A stretch of 38,377 nucleotides of DNA from an uncultured Mycoplasmatota bacterium. GTDB taxonomy: Bacteria; Bacillota_I; Bacilli_A; RF39; UBA660. The DNA lies in contig URWD01000010.1 in the NCBI GenBank assembly GCA_900551525.1, positions 1-38,377 of the forward strand, read 5' to 3'. The position numbers were made by a program, and so were the translations under genes. The notes beneath the pieces were generated by a model. It was not told the origin of the DNA. It made no database searches and worked only from the letters and a program-made list of their open reading frames with translations. Below, one piece after another: positions 7,498 through 14,668 of the stretch. How positions within the stretch are numbered: position 1 is the first letter of the stretch; each line of letters opens with the position of its first letter.

Positions 7498-8406
7498 ATG
7501 CAAATTGTTAAAACAAATACAAAACAAAACTTTTTTTCATTTAATTATGATAGAGTTTTTAAAGCTATTTTTTGTAGTGAAGAAGCAAGAAGAAAAGAAG
7601 ATTTTCATCTTTTAGAAAGATTATTAAAAGATATAATCAAAGAAAATATCAAAGTCCTTAAAATAATGTCGCCGGAGCTGGCAGTAACAAATGCAAAAGA
7701 AAGAACCAAAAGATTAGATCTTTTAATTGAATCACATGGAAAAGTAGTACATATGGAATTAAATACATCATGTAGTTTAGAAAATAAGATTAAGAATAAT
7801 TGTTTTTTCTTTAGTTTTTATGCTCAAAATACTAAAGTAGGGGAAGAATTTGATACAGATTTAATGTTTATTCACATATCATTAAATTATGGAATGGGTA
7901 AGACTGATAAATTAATAATAGATACAAATAATTTTTCAGATGAATTTGAAACTGTATTACCAAATATAAGAATATTACATGTAAATCTTGATAATTACAA
8001 AAAATTGTGGTATGATAATGTTGCTAAAGAAAATGTGAAAGGGTCATTGTTAACATTAATATCATTAAAGAATAAAGAAGATATAAAAAGATATGCAGAA
8101 AGTGTAGATGATCCAGATGTGAAGGAGTGTGTAGATAGGCTTATGATACTAAATGAAAATACGATTAAATCATTTTGGAATTTAACACCAGAACAAGAAA
8201 ATAGAATGATGCAAAATACAAGAGAAAAGTTAATAAGAGAAAAAAGTGAAAAACGAGGATTGCAAAAAGGGAAAAATATTGGACTTGCTGAAGGGAAAAT
8301 ATCTATAGCAAGAAATATGATAAATATGAATATAGGAAAAGATATTATAAAGAGTGCCACTGGTCTATCAGAAGAAGAAATAGAAAAGTTATATTTAGAA
8401 AAGTAA
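7498..8406 (+). CDS. Rpn family PD-(D/E)XK nuclease / putative transposase
   Basis: A 302-residue member of the Rpn (PDDEXK_2, YhgA-like) family, whose studied members are recombination-promoting DNA endonucleases. The N-terminal half holds the catalytic core: FNYDRVFKAIFC at the start, then RLDLLIES with Asp74 and HMELN with Glu87 and Asn89, giving D-x12-E-x-N, the variant active site of this family. The C-terminal third is charged and ends with the repeat-like KGKNIGLAEGKISIARNMI and GLSEEEIEKLY, a tail common in family members. Start: ATG 7498 after GGAGG at 7487-7491. It stands alone, with no terminal inverted repeats visible, so it is not an active insertion sequence here; it may be a domesticated or defence-linked nuclease. 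Confidence 0.85.
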   Translation: MQIVKTNTKQNFFSFNYDRVFKAIFCSEEARRKEDFHLLERLLKDIIKENIKVLKIMSPELAVTNAKERTKRLDLLIESHGKVVHMELNTSCSLENKIKNNCFFFSFYAQNTKVGEEFDTDLMFIHISLNYGMGKTDKLIIDTNNFSDEFETVLPNIRILHVNLDNYKKLWYDNVAKENVKGSLLTLISLKNKEDIKRYAESVDDPDVKECVDRLMILNENTIKSFWNLTPEQENRMMQNTREKLIREKSEKRGLQKGKNIGLAEGKISIARNMINMNIGKDIIKSATGLSEEEIEKLYLEK

Positions 8407-8469
8407 ATTTATAAAAAAGGAAGATAAAAATTATTTCAGCCATAAACTAGTAATTTATCATGTAAAAGC

Positions 8470-8499
8470 TTGACAATTTAGCATATGCTAAAGTATAAT
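8470..8499 (+). promoter_or_regulatory. Sigma-A promoter with a 16-bp palindrome in the spacer
   Basis: TTGACA (8470-8475), 18-bp spacer, TATAAT (8494-8499). The spacer contains the perfect palindrome TTTAGCATATGCTAAA at 8477-8492, which lies between the -35 and -10 boxes. A protein bound there would block RNA polymerase, so it is a strong operator candidate. It drives the gene at 8529, whose start is about 23 bases from the expected transcription start. Confidence 0.85.
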
Positions 8500-8528
8500 T
8501 TTGTTAAGTGAATAAGGAAGTGTTACTC

Positions 8529-9737
8529 ATGAGATTAAGATTTAAGTCTGCACTAGGTTTCATATTTCTACTTATAGCTATTTGTGCCTTTTTAGGTGTT
8601 GGCTATATATTTTATGGCAAAATAAGCAATGATTCTGACATTGTAGTTGATGGTAAGATAACAATTAACTATCTAACTGGTAAAAAGTTTGAATTAAATG
8701 GTAATAATGAAGTTTCTTTCTCAGTAACAAATAATGATACTGAAACAAAATATTATTACATACAACTAACAGATATTTATGCTAAAGATGTTAAATACGA
8801 ATTAACATCTTCAGATAATTTAAAAATAGCTAATGAACTTAAATCAGAAATAATTTCAAATCAAGTATCAATTAATGCACAGGAAACAGTTAACTATACA
8901 ATAAAATTCACAACAAAAGATAATGAAAAGTATTCTGGCGTTATTCAAATTGGCGAAAAAAATGATGAAAATAACACATTTGCAGATGTAATAATTGCTA
9001 ATAATAAATTAAATGAAACAAGTTTAACTAAAAATGGTGAATCTGCAACATTAGATGAAGGATTTTTAAAAAGCACTGATGATTTAGGTGTAGCATATTA
9101 TTTTAGGGGAGCAGTTTCAAATAACAATGTAAAATTTGCAGATAAAAATTGGAAAATAGTCAAAATTAATGGTGATGGTTCAGTTAAACTAGTGCTTGAT
9201 GGAACTATCGAAGAATTAAATAAATATTATGAAAGTGAATTTTCATTTGAAAATAGTAAAATAAGTGAGAGTTTAAATAATTGGTACAATGTAAATCTAA
9301 AAGATTATAGCGATTATATAGCATATTATAAATTTTGTAATGATATAGTAACAGAAGAAGAAAGTACTAATTATATAGGTTATAGTAGAATAATCACTAA
9401 TAAAATACCTATGTATGTGTGCTTAGGAAATAAAGTTAACACAAAAATTGGCTTATTAACTGCAGATGAAGTATCAATGGCTGGAGCTTCAACAAATGAA
9501 AATAAAAGCTTTTATCTATATAATGAAAATATTAAGACTGCTTATTATTTAATGACTGGAGCAGAATATAAAAATGGTACATATTATCCATTTTTAGTTA
9601 ATACTGATGGTAGTATCATAGCTAATACTGCAGGAAATTTACTTAGAAGTATAAGACCAGTTATTAATATAATTAAGAATGCAAAAATAAGCGGAAATGG
9701 TTCTTTAGAAGAACCTTATGAGATAATTACTAATTAA
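8529..9737 (+). CDS. Membrane-anchored exported protein, paralogue of the 14669 surface protein
   Basis: One N-terminal membrane segment (about residues 8-30) is followed by a large extracellular part of about 370 residues. An N-terminal beta-rich domain (SFSVTNNDTETKYYYIQLTD...ETVNYTIKFTT) resembles the SipW-type/TasA-like Ig sandwich seen in the gene at 14669. The C-terminal half has the shared pattern WKIVKINGDGSVKLVL, then IGLLTADEVSMAGA, YYLMTGAEY, LVNTDGSII, RSIRPVINI and a closing SGNGSLEEPYEI. This matches the CLec/FGE-like end of the 14669 protein. I chose ATG 8529 (402 aa) with AAGGAAG at 8514-8520; a GTG at 8508 would lie before that site. Promoter, operator-like palindrome and terminator make it a monocistronic unit. 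Its 3' end is AT-rich, unlike its paralogue. Confidence 0.75.
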   Translation: MRLRFKSALGFIFLLIAICAFLGVGYIFYGKISNDSDIVVDGKITINYLTGKKFELNGNNEVSFSVTNNDTETKYYYIQLTDIYAKDVKYELTSSDNLKIANELKSEIISNQVSINAQETVNYTIKFTTKDNEKYSGVIQIGEKNDENNTFADVIIANNKLNETSLTKNGESATLDEGFLKSTDDLGVAYYFRGAVSNNNVKFADKNWKIVKINGDGSVKLVLDGTIEELNKYYESEFSFENSKISESLNNWYNVNLKDYSDYIAYYKFCNDIVTEEESTNYIGYSRIITNKIPMYVCLGNKVNTKIGLLTADEVSMAGASTNENKSFYLYNENIKTAYYLMTGAEYKNGTYYPFLVNTDGSIIANTAGNLLRSIRPVINIIKNAKISGNGSLEEPYEIITN

Positions 9738-9762
9738 CTTAAGATTTTCTTAAGTTTTTTTT
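9736..9762 (+). terminator. Intrinsic terminator after the 8529 gene
   Basis: AACTTAAG (9736-9743) pairs with CTTAAGTT (9749-9756) around a five-base loop, then a run of T that overlaps the next promoter's -35. Confidence 0.9.
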
Positions 9763-9828
9763 GACATTTTACATACTAGATGATATAATAGATGTCAATA
9801 TTTGACACACAAATATGTCAAATTGACA
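9761..9828 (+). promoter_or_regulatory. Consensus promoter followed by two operator-like dyads
   Basis: TTGACA (9761-9766), 17-bp spacer, TATAAT (9784-9789): a perfect consensus. Just downstream are two dyads, TGTCAATATTTGACA at 9793-9807 and TGTCAAATTGACA at 9816-9828, with centres 22 bp apart, about two helical turns. Two TGTCA/TGACA sites on one face of the helix over the transcription start are typical of a repressor that binds cooperatively. The regulator is not identifiable from this window. The promoter serves the genes from 9882 through mtaB. Confidence 0.8.
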
Positions 9829-9881
9829 TTTAATACTTTTTATAAAAAAATATAAATAGTATAATGATATTGGTGGTAGAA

Positions 9882-10370
9882 ATGAAAATATTTAATGATA
9901 TATATAATTTTATAATGGCATTGAGATTTGTGGACATAGTATTTTATTTTTCGATATTAATACTTATGATACTCATAGTTATACTTATTTACTTTATAAA
10001 GATAAATAAATTGGAAGAGGATGAGAAAAACAAATTGGGGGAGACTCAAGAGATGAAAATAGCAAAGGAATTAAGGGATAATATGAAGAGTAGTGATAAA
10101 ATGATACAATTTACAGATTATGAAAAAGATCAAGAAGATAAGGCAATAATTAGTTATGATGAACTTTTAAATAAAGAAACTAATAATTATGAACTTAATT
10201 ATGAAACAGAAGAGATGCACGATGATTTATCTGTAAAAAAGGTTGATTTAGATAATTTAGTAAACAAGAGTAATAATGCAGTATCTAATTTAGAAGTTAG
10301 AGTTATAAGTTTTCAAAAAGAAGAAGCTTTTTTAGAAGCGTTAAAGAGATTACAAAAGGAATTGGGATAG
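9882..10370 (+). CDS. Hypothetical protein with one membrane segment (162 aa)
   Basis: I chose ATG 9882, nine bases after GGTGG; an upstream in-frame ATG at 9864 has no ribosome site. One strongly hydrophobic segment (VDIVFYFSILILMILIVILIY, about residues 15-36) is followed by an acidic, charged cytoplasmic tail (EEDEKNKLGETQEMK, YEKDQEDKAI). It ends in an amphipathic helix, RVISFQKEEAFLEALKRLQKELG. No family is recognised. Its stop is three bases before the mtaB start, so the two are one operon under the dyad-controlled promoter at 9761. The architecture suits a small membrane scaffold or regulator; this is a guess. Confidence 0.75.
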   Translation: MKIFNDIYNFIMALRFVDIVFYFSILILMILIVILIYFIKINKLEEDEKNKLGETQEMKIAKELRDNMKSSDKMIQFTDYEKDQEDKAIISYDELLNKETNNYELNYETEEMHDDLSVKKVDLDNLVNKSNNAVSNLEVRVISFQKEEAFLEALKRLQKELG

Positions 10371-10373
10371 GTT

Positions 10374-11618
10374 ATGAAATTTAATATAGTTACATTTGGA
10401 TGTAAAGTTAATCAATATGAATCAAATATGATGAAAGAAAGAATGCTTTCATCAAATTTTTTCTATGAAGAAGACATAAATAAAGCAAACATAATTATAG
10501 TAAATACTTGTTCTGTTACTAATGTTGCAGATAAAAAATGTTTAAAAATGATAAGAAGAATAAAAAGAGAATATCCAAATGCTATTCTTGTAGTTGCTGG
10601 TTGTAGTAGTCAAAATAAACAAAGTGATTATGAAAACTTAGACATAGACATACTTATTGGTAATAAAGATAAAAGTATAATAAATGAGCTTATTAAAGAA
10701 TATATAGATACTAAAAAAAGATATGTTAAGTTTTATAATGATAGAGATTTAGATTTTGAAGATATGTTAATAGATGATTATAATCATGTAAGAGCTTTTA
10801 TTAAGATTGAAGATGGTTGTGATAATTTCTGTTCATATTGTATTATTCCTTATGTCAGAGGTTCTGTAAGGTCTAAATCTTTTAATAAAGTAATCGAAGA
10901 AGCTAAACATTTAGCACATCATGGACATAAAGAAATAGTTTTAACTGGTATTCATACTGGCCATTATGAAGATTCTGGTCATGATTTAACTGATTTAATA
11001 AATGAACTTTCTAAAATTGAAGAATTAAAACGAATTAGAATATCTAGTATTGAAATAACAGAACTTAATGATAAGTTCTTAGATATGCTAGGTAAAAATG
11101 ATAAAGTATGTAATCATTTACATATTCCTCTTCAAGCAGGTAGTGATGAAATACTAAAAAGAATGAACCGTAAATATGATTTAAAATATTATGAAGAAAA
11201 AATAAATAAAATTAGGAGTATTAGACCCGATATATCAATATCAACAGATATTATCGTAGGTTTTCCATATGAAACAGAAGAGTTATTTAAAAGTACTTTA
11301 AATTTTTCAGAAAAGATGAAATTTAGTAAAATTCATGTTTTTCCTTATTCAATTAGAAAAGGTACAGCAGCAGCATCGATGCTGGAGCAAATTGATGAAA
11401 GTATAAAAAAGGATAGAGTTAAAAGATTAATGGCTCTAAGTGAAAAAATGGAAGAAGAATATTATAATAAATTTAAGGGTAAAAGCTTAGATATTCTAGT
11501 AGAAGAAGTAAATGATAATGTAAGTATTGGTCATACAAGTAATTATTTAAAAATAGAAGTACCTGAAAAACTAAATAAAAATGAAATCTATACAGTAACA
11601 TATAACGGAGGAAAATAA
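10374..11618 (+). CDS. mtaB: tRNA t6A37 methylthiotransferase MtaB
   Basis: A radical-SAM methylthiotransferase that converts t6A37 to ms2t6A37 in tRNAs decoding ANN codons. The N-terminal MTTase domain has the three iron-sulfur cysteines Cys10 (TFGCKVNQYES), Cys46 (NTCSVTN) and Cys77 (VAGCSSQ). The radical-SAM CxxxCxxC motif is Cys149, Cys153, Cys156 (GCDNFCSYC). A C-terminal TRAM-like domain ends the protein. 'GCKVNQYES' and the DGC spacing fit MtaB better than MiaB (which has GCQMN). The 414-aa length is normal. The stop codon TAA overlaps the next gene's ATG by one base, and GGAGG at the 3' end serves that gene. Confidence 0.93.
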   Translation: MKFNIVTFGCKVNQYESNMMKERMLSSNFFYEEDINKANIIIVNTCSVTNVADKKCLKMIRRIKREYPNAILVVAGCSSQNKQSDYENLDIDILIGNKDKSIINELIKEYIDTKKRYVKFYNDRDLDFEDMLIDDYNHVRAFIKIEDGCDNFCSYCIIPYVRGSVRSKSFNKVIEEAKHLAHHGHKEIVLTGIHTGHYEDSGHDLTDLINELSKIEELKRIRISSIEITELNDKFLDMLGKNDKVCNHLHIPLQAGSDEILKRMNRKYDLKYYEEKINKIRSIRPDISISTDIIVGFPYETEELFKSTLNFSEKMKFSKIHVFPYSIRKGTAAASMLEQIDESIKKDRVKRLMALSEKMEEEYYNKFKGKSLDILVEEVNDNVSIGHTSNYLKIEVPEKLNKNEIYTVTYNGGK

Positions 11619-12055
11619 TGGACGAATTACAAGAAAGAATAACAAATTTAACAAATAATGAAGAAGCAAGATATTTTTATCATTTTACAAATGCATCAGG
11701 TGATAAAATTTTAGAAGAAGGTTTAGTTGTTGCAAACCATTTATGGGAACAATCATTTTTAGAATTTAGTAAAGAAGAACTTGCAAATATTGCATCAGTA
11801 TTAGATGATAATAAAAGTACTGTAGTTAAAAATAATACAACCATGATTATAGCAGGTGTTTATAAAGATAGTATGGATGGTTTTATAAGAAAATTAAGGT
11901 CAGAAGAAGGAGCGTTTCTAGATTTTGAAGGAGTTGGGGCTCCAGATTATATTGTAGATAGTAATAATTTATTAGGTTATATTGATTTAGAAAATTTAGA
12001 ATTAATTACAAATGAATATGCTAGTGTTCTAAGTGATAATCTATATTTAGATTAA
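11618..12055 (+). CDS. Hypothetical protein, 145 aa
   Basis: Starts at ATG 11618, overlapping the mtaB stop by one base, with GGAGG seven bases before: clearly translationally coupled. The product is acidic and soluble. The N-terminal part reads YFYHFTNASGDKILEEGLVV, which resembles the 'HxT...IL..GL' opening of ADP-ribosyltransferase/DarT-like and related NAD-binding folds. The rest (GAPDYIVDSNNLLGYIDLENLELI) supplies a possible recognition of a final beta-strand. The resemblance is short and the family is not certain. Nothing in the operon otherwise suggests a toxin; a tRNA- or protein-linked housekeeping role is as likely. Confidence 0.7.
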   Translation: MDELQERITNLTNNEEARYFYHFTNASGDKILEEGLVVANHLWEQSFLEFSKEELANIASVLDDNKSTVVKNNTTMIIAGVYKDSMDGFIRKLRSEEGAFLDFEGVGAPDYIVDSNNLLGYIDLENLELITNEYASVLSDNLYLD

Positions 12056-12078
12056 TTTATTAAATTAGAGTAAATAAC

Positions 12079-12107
12079 TTGATATTTTGAAGTAAGAAGT
12101 TTATAAT
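12079..12107 (+). promoter_or_regulatory. Sigma-A promoter of recD2
   Basis: TTGATA (12079-12084), 17-bp spacer, TATAAT (12102-12107). Transcription would start near 12114. The short leader can form a bulged hairpin, TAGGCATA/TATGCTA (about 12119-12137), that contains the upstream ATG at 12132, another reason to prefer the start at 12162. Confidence 0.8.
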
Positions 12108-12161
12108 AATGTAAGTATTAGGCATATAAGTATGCTAGTAAAAATACATAAAAGGGTATTT

Positions 12162-14336
12162 ATGAATTACATTAAAGGCAAGATTAAAAAGTTAATATTT
12201 TATAGTAAAGAAAGTGGCTTTGTAGTCGCTTTATTTCGCGTTAAGGAAAGTAATGTACTTGAGATAGGAAGTAATAAGACTATAACTATTACAGGTTCAT
12301 TTTTAGACCCAAGTATTGATGTTGCTATGACTCTTTATGGTGATTATAAAAAAAATGATAAATGGGGTATGCAATTTGTTGTGGAAAGCTATGAAGTCGA
12401 TAAACCCACTACAAAAGAAGCAATAATTGACTTTTTATCTAGTCCTTTTATTGAAGGATGCGGGGAAGTAACTGCCAAAAGAATAGTGGAAGCTTTCGGA
12501 GAAAAATCATTAGATATAATAAAAAATGATAAAGAAAAATTACTTGAAATTGAAGGCTTAACAGAAAAAAGAGCAGAAAAAATCCATGCATCACTAATTA
12601 ACTATGATAAAAGTGGGGATACTATATTAAAACTTCAAAATTTAGGTTTTTCTATTGAAGAATGTTATAGGATATATAATTATTTTAAAGATGAAATAGA
12701 TGAAGTTTTAGCAAATGACTTTTATAGAATAAGTGAAGTTGTAGATTTTAGAAAAGTAGATAGTATATATGTTAATAATTATGGTGATAAATCCGACGCT
12801 AGAGTATTTGCGTGTATTTTAGAAAGTATGAGAATATTATCTTTTGCAAATGGTGATACATTTTATTATGCAGATGAAATAAGAAGTACTATTTTAAAAG
12901 AATTTTATATTGAACTTACGGAAGATGTTTTCTTAGAATGCTTAGATTATCTAGAAAATAACAATGATATTATAAGATTAGATAAAAGAATATATTTAAA
13001 AGAATATTATGAAAAAGAATGTAATATAGCTAAGTGTTTAAAGAAAATAGATAGTAAAGCACCAAAATTGTTTTATAATATTGATGAAAAGTTAAAAGAT
13101 TTAGAAGAAAAATTAAAAATAGATTACAATGAAACACAAGAAAAAGCTATAAAAAGTGCTTTAAATAATAATATAACAATTATATCCGGGGGACCTGGAA
13201 CTGGTAAAACAACTATCATTAATGCCATAGTTAAACTATATATAGAAAAAGAAAAATTAGGACCAGCAGATATAATGGAAACTATAGCACTTTTAGCTCC
13301 GACTGGAAGAGCTGCTAAAAAGATGAATTCATCAACAGGGATTCCAGCATATACAATTCATAGATATTTAAAATGGTATAAGGATAGTAATGAATTTGTA
13401 TATAACGAATATAATAAAACTCATCATAAGCTCATTATCGTAGATGAAGTTAGTATGATTGATGTTGATTTATTTAATGCTTTACTTAATGGCATTAGCT
13501 CAAATGTTAAACTAATACTAGTCGGGGATACATTCCAACTTCCAAGTGTGGGTCCAGGACTTGTTTTAAATGACTTAATTGATAGTGATTTCTTTAATTA
13601 TGTACCACTTAATCAAATTTATCGTCAAAGTGATAATTCCTATATACCATTTTTAGCTAAAGAAATAAAAAGTAATGATTTAAGTGAAGAATTTCTAACT
13701 AAAAAAGATGATTATAACTTTGTCCAAGTAGATTCTAGTAATATAAAAAGTGCAATAAAACAAATAACTGATATCTCTCTTGAAAAAGGTTTAGATGAAA
13801 GAAGTGTTCAAGTTTTAGCACCGATGTATAAGGGAGAAGCTGGAATAGATGCTTTAAATAGTACTTTGCAAGAAATATATAACCCACCAGATAGAAAAAA
13901 AGAAGAAGTTATTTATGGTGAATATATTTATCGTGAGAAAGATAAAGTTTTGCAACTAGTTAATGACTTAGATAATAATGTTTTTAATGGTGATATTGGT
14001 TTTATAGAAAGTATAAATGGCAATAAAATAATAATTAATTTTGATGGTAATAGAGTAGAATATGATAAAAAGGATTTAAAACAAATAAAACATGCCTATG
14101 CTATATCTATTCATAAGAGTCAAGGTAGTGAATTTACTCATGTTTTAATGCCAATATCAAAAAGTTATTACAAAATGCTTTATAATAAACTTATTTATAC
14201 TGGTGTAAGTAGAGCTAAAAAGAGCCTTACTTTAGTAGGAGATGCCATGGCTTTCCAAAGAGCAGTTGGCAATAATTATTCTTCTGGAAGAAAAACAAGT
14301 TTAAAAGAACAAATTACTATGGTATATAATAGTTAA
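12162..14336 (+). CDS. recD2: RecD2-type 5'-3' DNA helicase (RecD/TraA family)
   Basis: A superfamily 1B helicase of the RecD2 type, which acts in repair and replication-fork maintenance without RecBC. The N-terminal OB-like part (YIKGKIKKLIFYSKESGFVVA) and helix-hairpin-helix part (LLEIEGLTEKRAEKI) are followed by the motor. Walker A is GGPGTGKT (residues 343-350, Lys349), Walker B is IIVDEVSMID, motif III GDTFQLPSVGPG, and the C-terminal UvrD-like motif AISIHKSQGSEFTHV is followed by YTGVSRAKKSLTLVGD. Start ATG 12162 (724 aa) is chosen for AAAGGG at 12151-12156; an ATG ten codons earlier has no ribosome site. The size matches Bacilli YrrC/RecD2. Confidence 0.94.
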   Translation: MNYIKGKIKKLIFYSKESGFVVALFRVKESNVLEIGSNKTITITGSFLDPSIDVAMTLYGDYKKNDKWGMQFVVESYEVDKPTTKEAIIDFLSSPFIEGCGEVTAKRIVEAFGEKSLDIIKNDKEKLLEIEGLTEKRAEKIHASLINYDKSGDTILKLQNLGFSIEECYRIYNYFKDEIDEVLANDFYRISEVVDFRKVDSIYVNNYGDKSDARVFACILESMRILSFANGDTFYYADEIRSTILKEFYIELTEDVFLECLDYLENNNDIIRLDKRIYLKEYYEKECNIAKCLKKIDSKAPKLFYNIDEKLKDLEEKLKIDYNETQEKAIKSALNNNITIISGGPGTGKTTIINAIVKLYIEKEKLGPADIMETIALLAPTGRAAKKMNSSTGIPAYTIHRYLKWYKDSNEFVYNEYNKTHHKLIIVDEVSMIDVDLFNALLNGISSNVKLILVGDTFQLPSVGPGLVLNDLIDSDFFNYVPLNQIYRQSDNSYIPFLAKEIKSNDLSEEFLTKKDDYNFVQVDSSNIKSAIKQITDISLEKGLDERSVQVLAPMYKGEAGIDALNSTLQEIYNPPDRKKEEVIYGEYIYREKDKVLQLVNDLDNNVFNGDIGFIESINGNKIIINFDGNRVEYDKKDLKQIKHAYAISIHKSQGSEFTHVLMPISKSYYKMLYNKLIYTGVSRAKKSLTLVGDAMAFQRAVGNNYSSGRKTSLKEQITMVYNS

Positions 14337-14367
14337 ATTTGGACATACTACCTGTAGAGGTGGAAAA

Positions 14368-14529
14368 ATGAAAAACATGTTTAAAGCTATGATGGTAGTT
14401 GGCACTATGGCAGGTGTTGCTGGTGGTATTTATTTAATGAATGATAAAAAAGCAATGAAGAAAGCTGGCAAAAAAGTAATAAGTGCCATGGATAGTGCAG
14501 AGTCAATGATAGCTAAAAAAATAAACTAA
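14368..14529 (+). CDS. Small membrane-associated protein, 53 aa (YtxH-like pattern)
   Basis: A 53-residue gene with AGAGGTGG at 14356-14363 and ATG 14368, 31 bases after recD2. An N-terminal hydrophobic helix rich in small residues (MMVVGTMAGVAGGIYLM) is followed by a basic amphipathic tail (NDKKAMKKAGKKVISAMDSAESMIAKKI). This one-helix plus Lys/Ala tail layout is like small YtxH-type stress proteins of Firmicutes, but the sequence is too short for a firm call. Probably co-transcribed with recD2. Confidence 0.75.
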   Translation: MKNMFKAMMVVGTMAGVAGGIYLMNDKKAMKKAGKKVISAMDSAESMIAKKIN

Positions 14530-14668
14530 AAATTATTCTTATAAAAAAAGTGACTGTAAACTGATAATAAAAAGTGAATATGTTGCTTTTTTTTTTTTTT
14601 TTTAGGCTAAAATAGTAATATAAAATAAAAATATCGTGAGTGATATTGTTAAAAGATGAGGTTAGTTT
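14530..14668 (+). other. Intergenic gap with a 17-T tract and short hairpin
   Basis: A run of 17 T at 14587-14603 follows weakly pairing sequence (AAAAAG near 14570 with CTTTTT), so it probably ends the recD2 unit, though the stem is poor. The homopolymer could also be a slippery tract that varies in length between cells. Downstream, ATATC/GATAT forms a 5-bp hairpin at about 14630-14645. No clear -35/-10 pair is visible for the gene at 14669. Confidence 0.45.
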
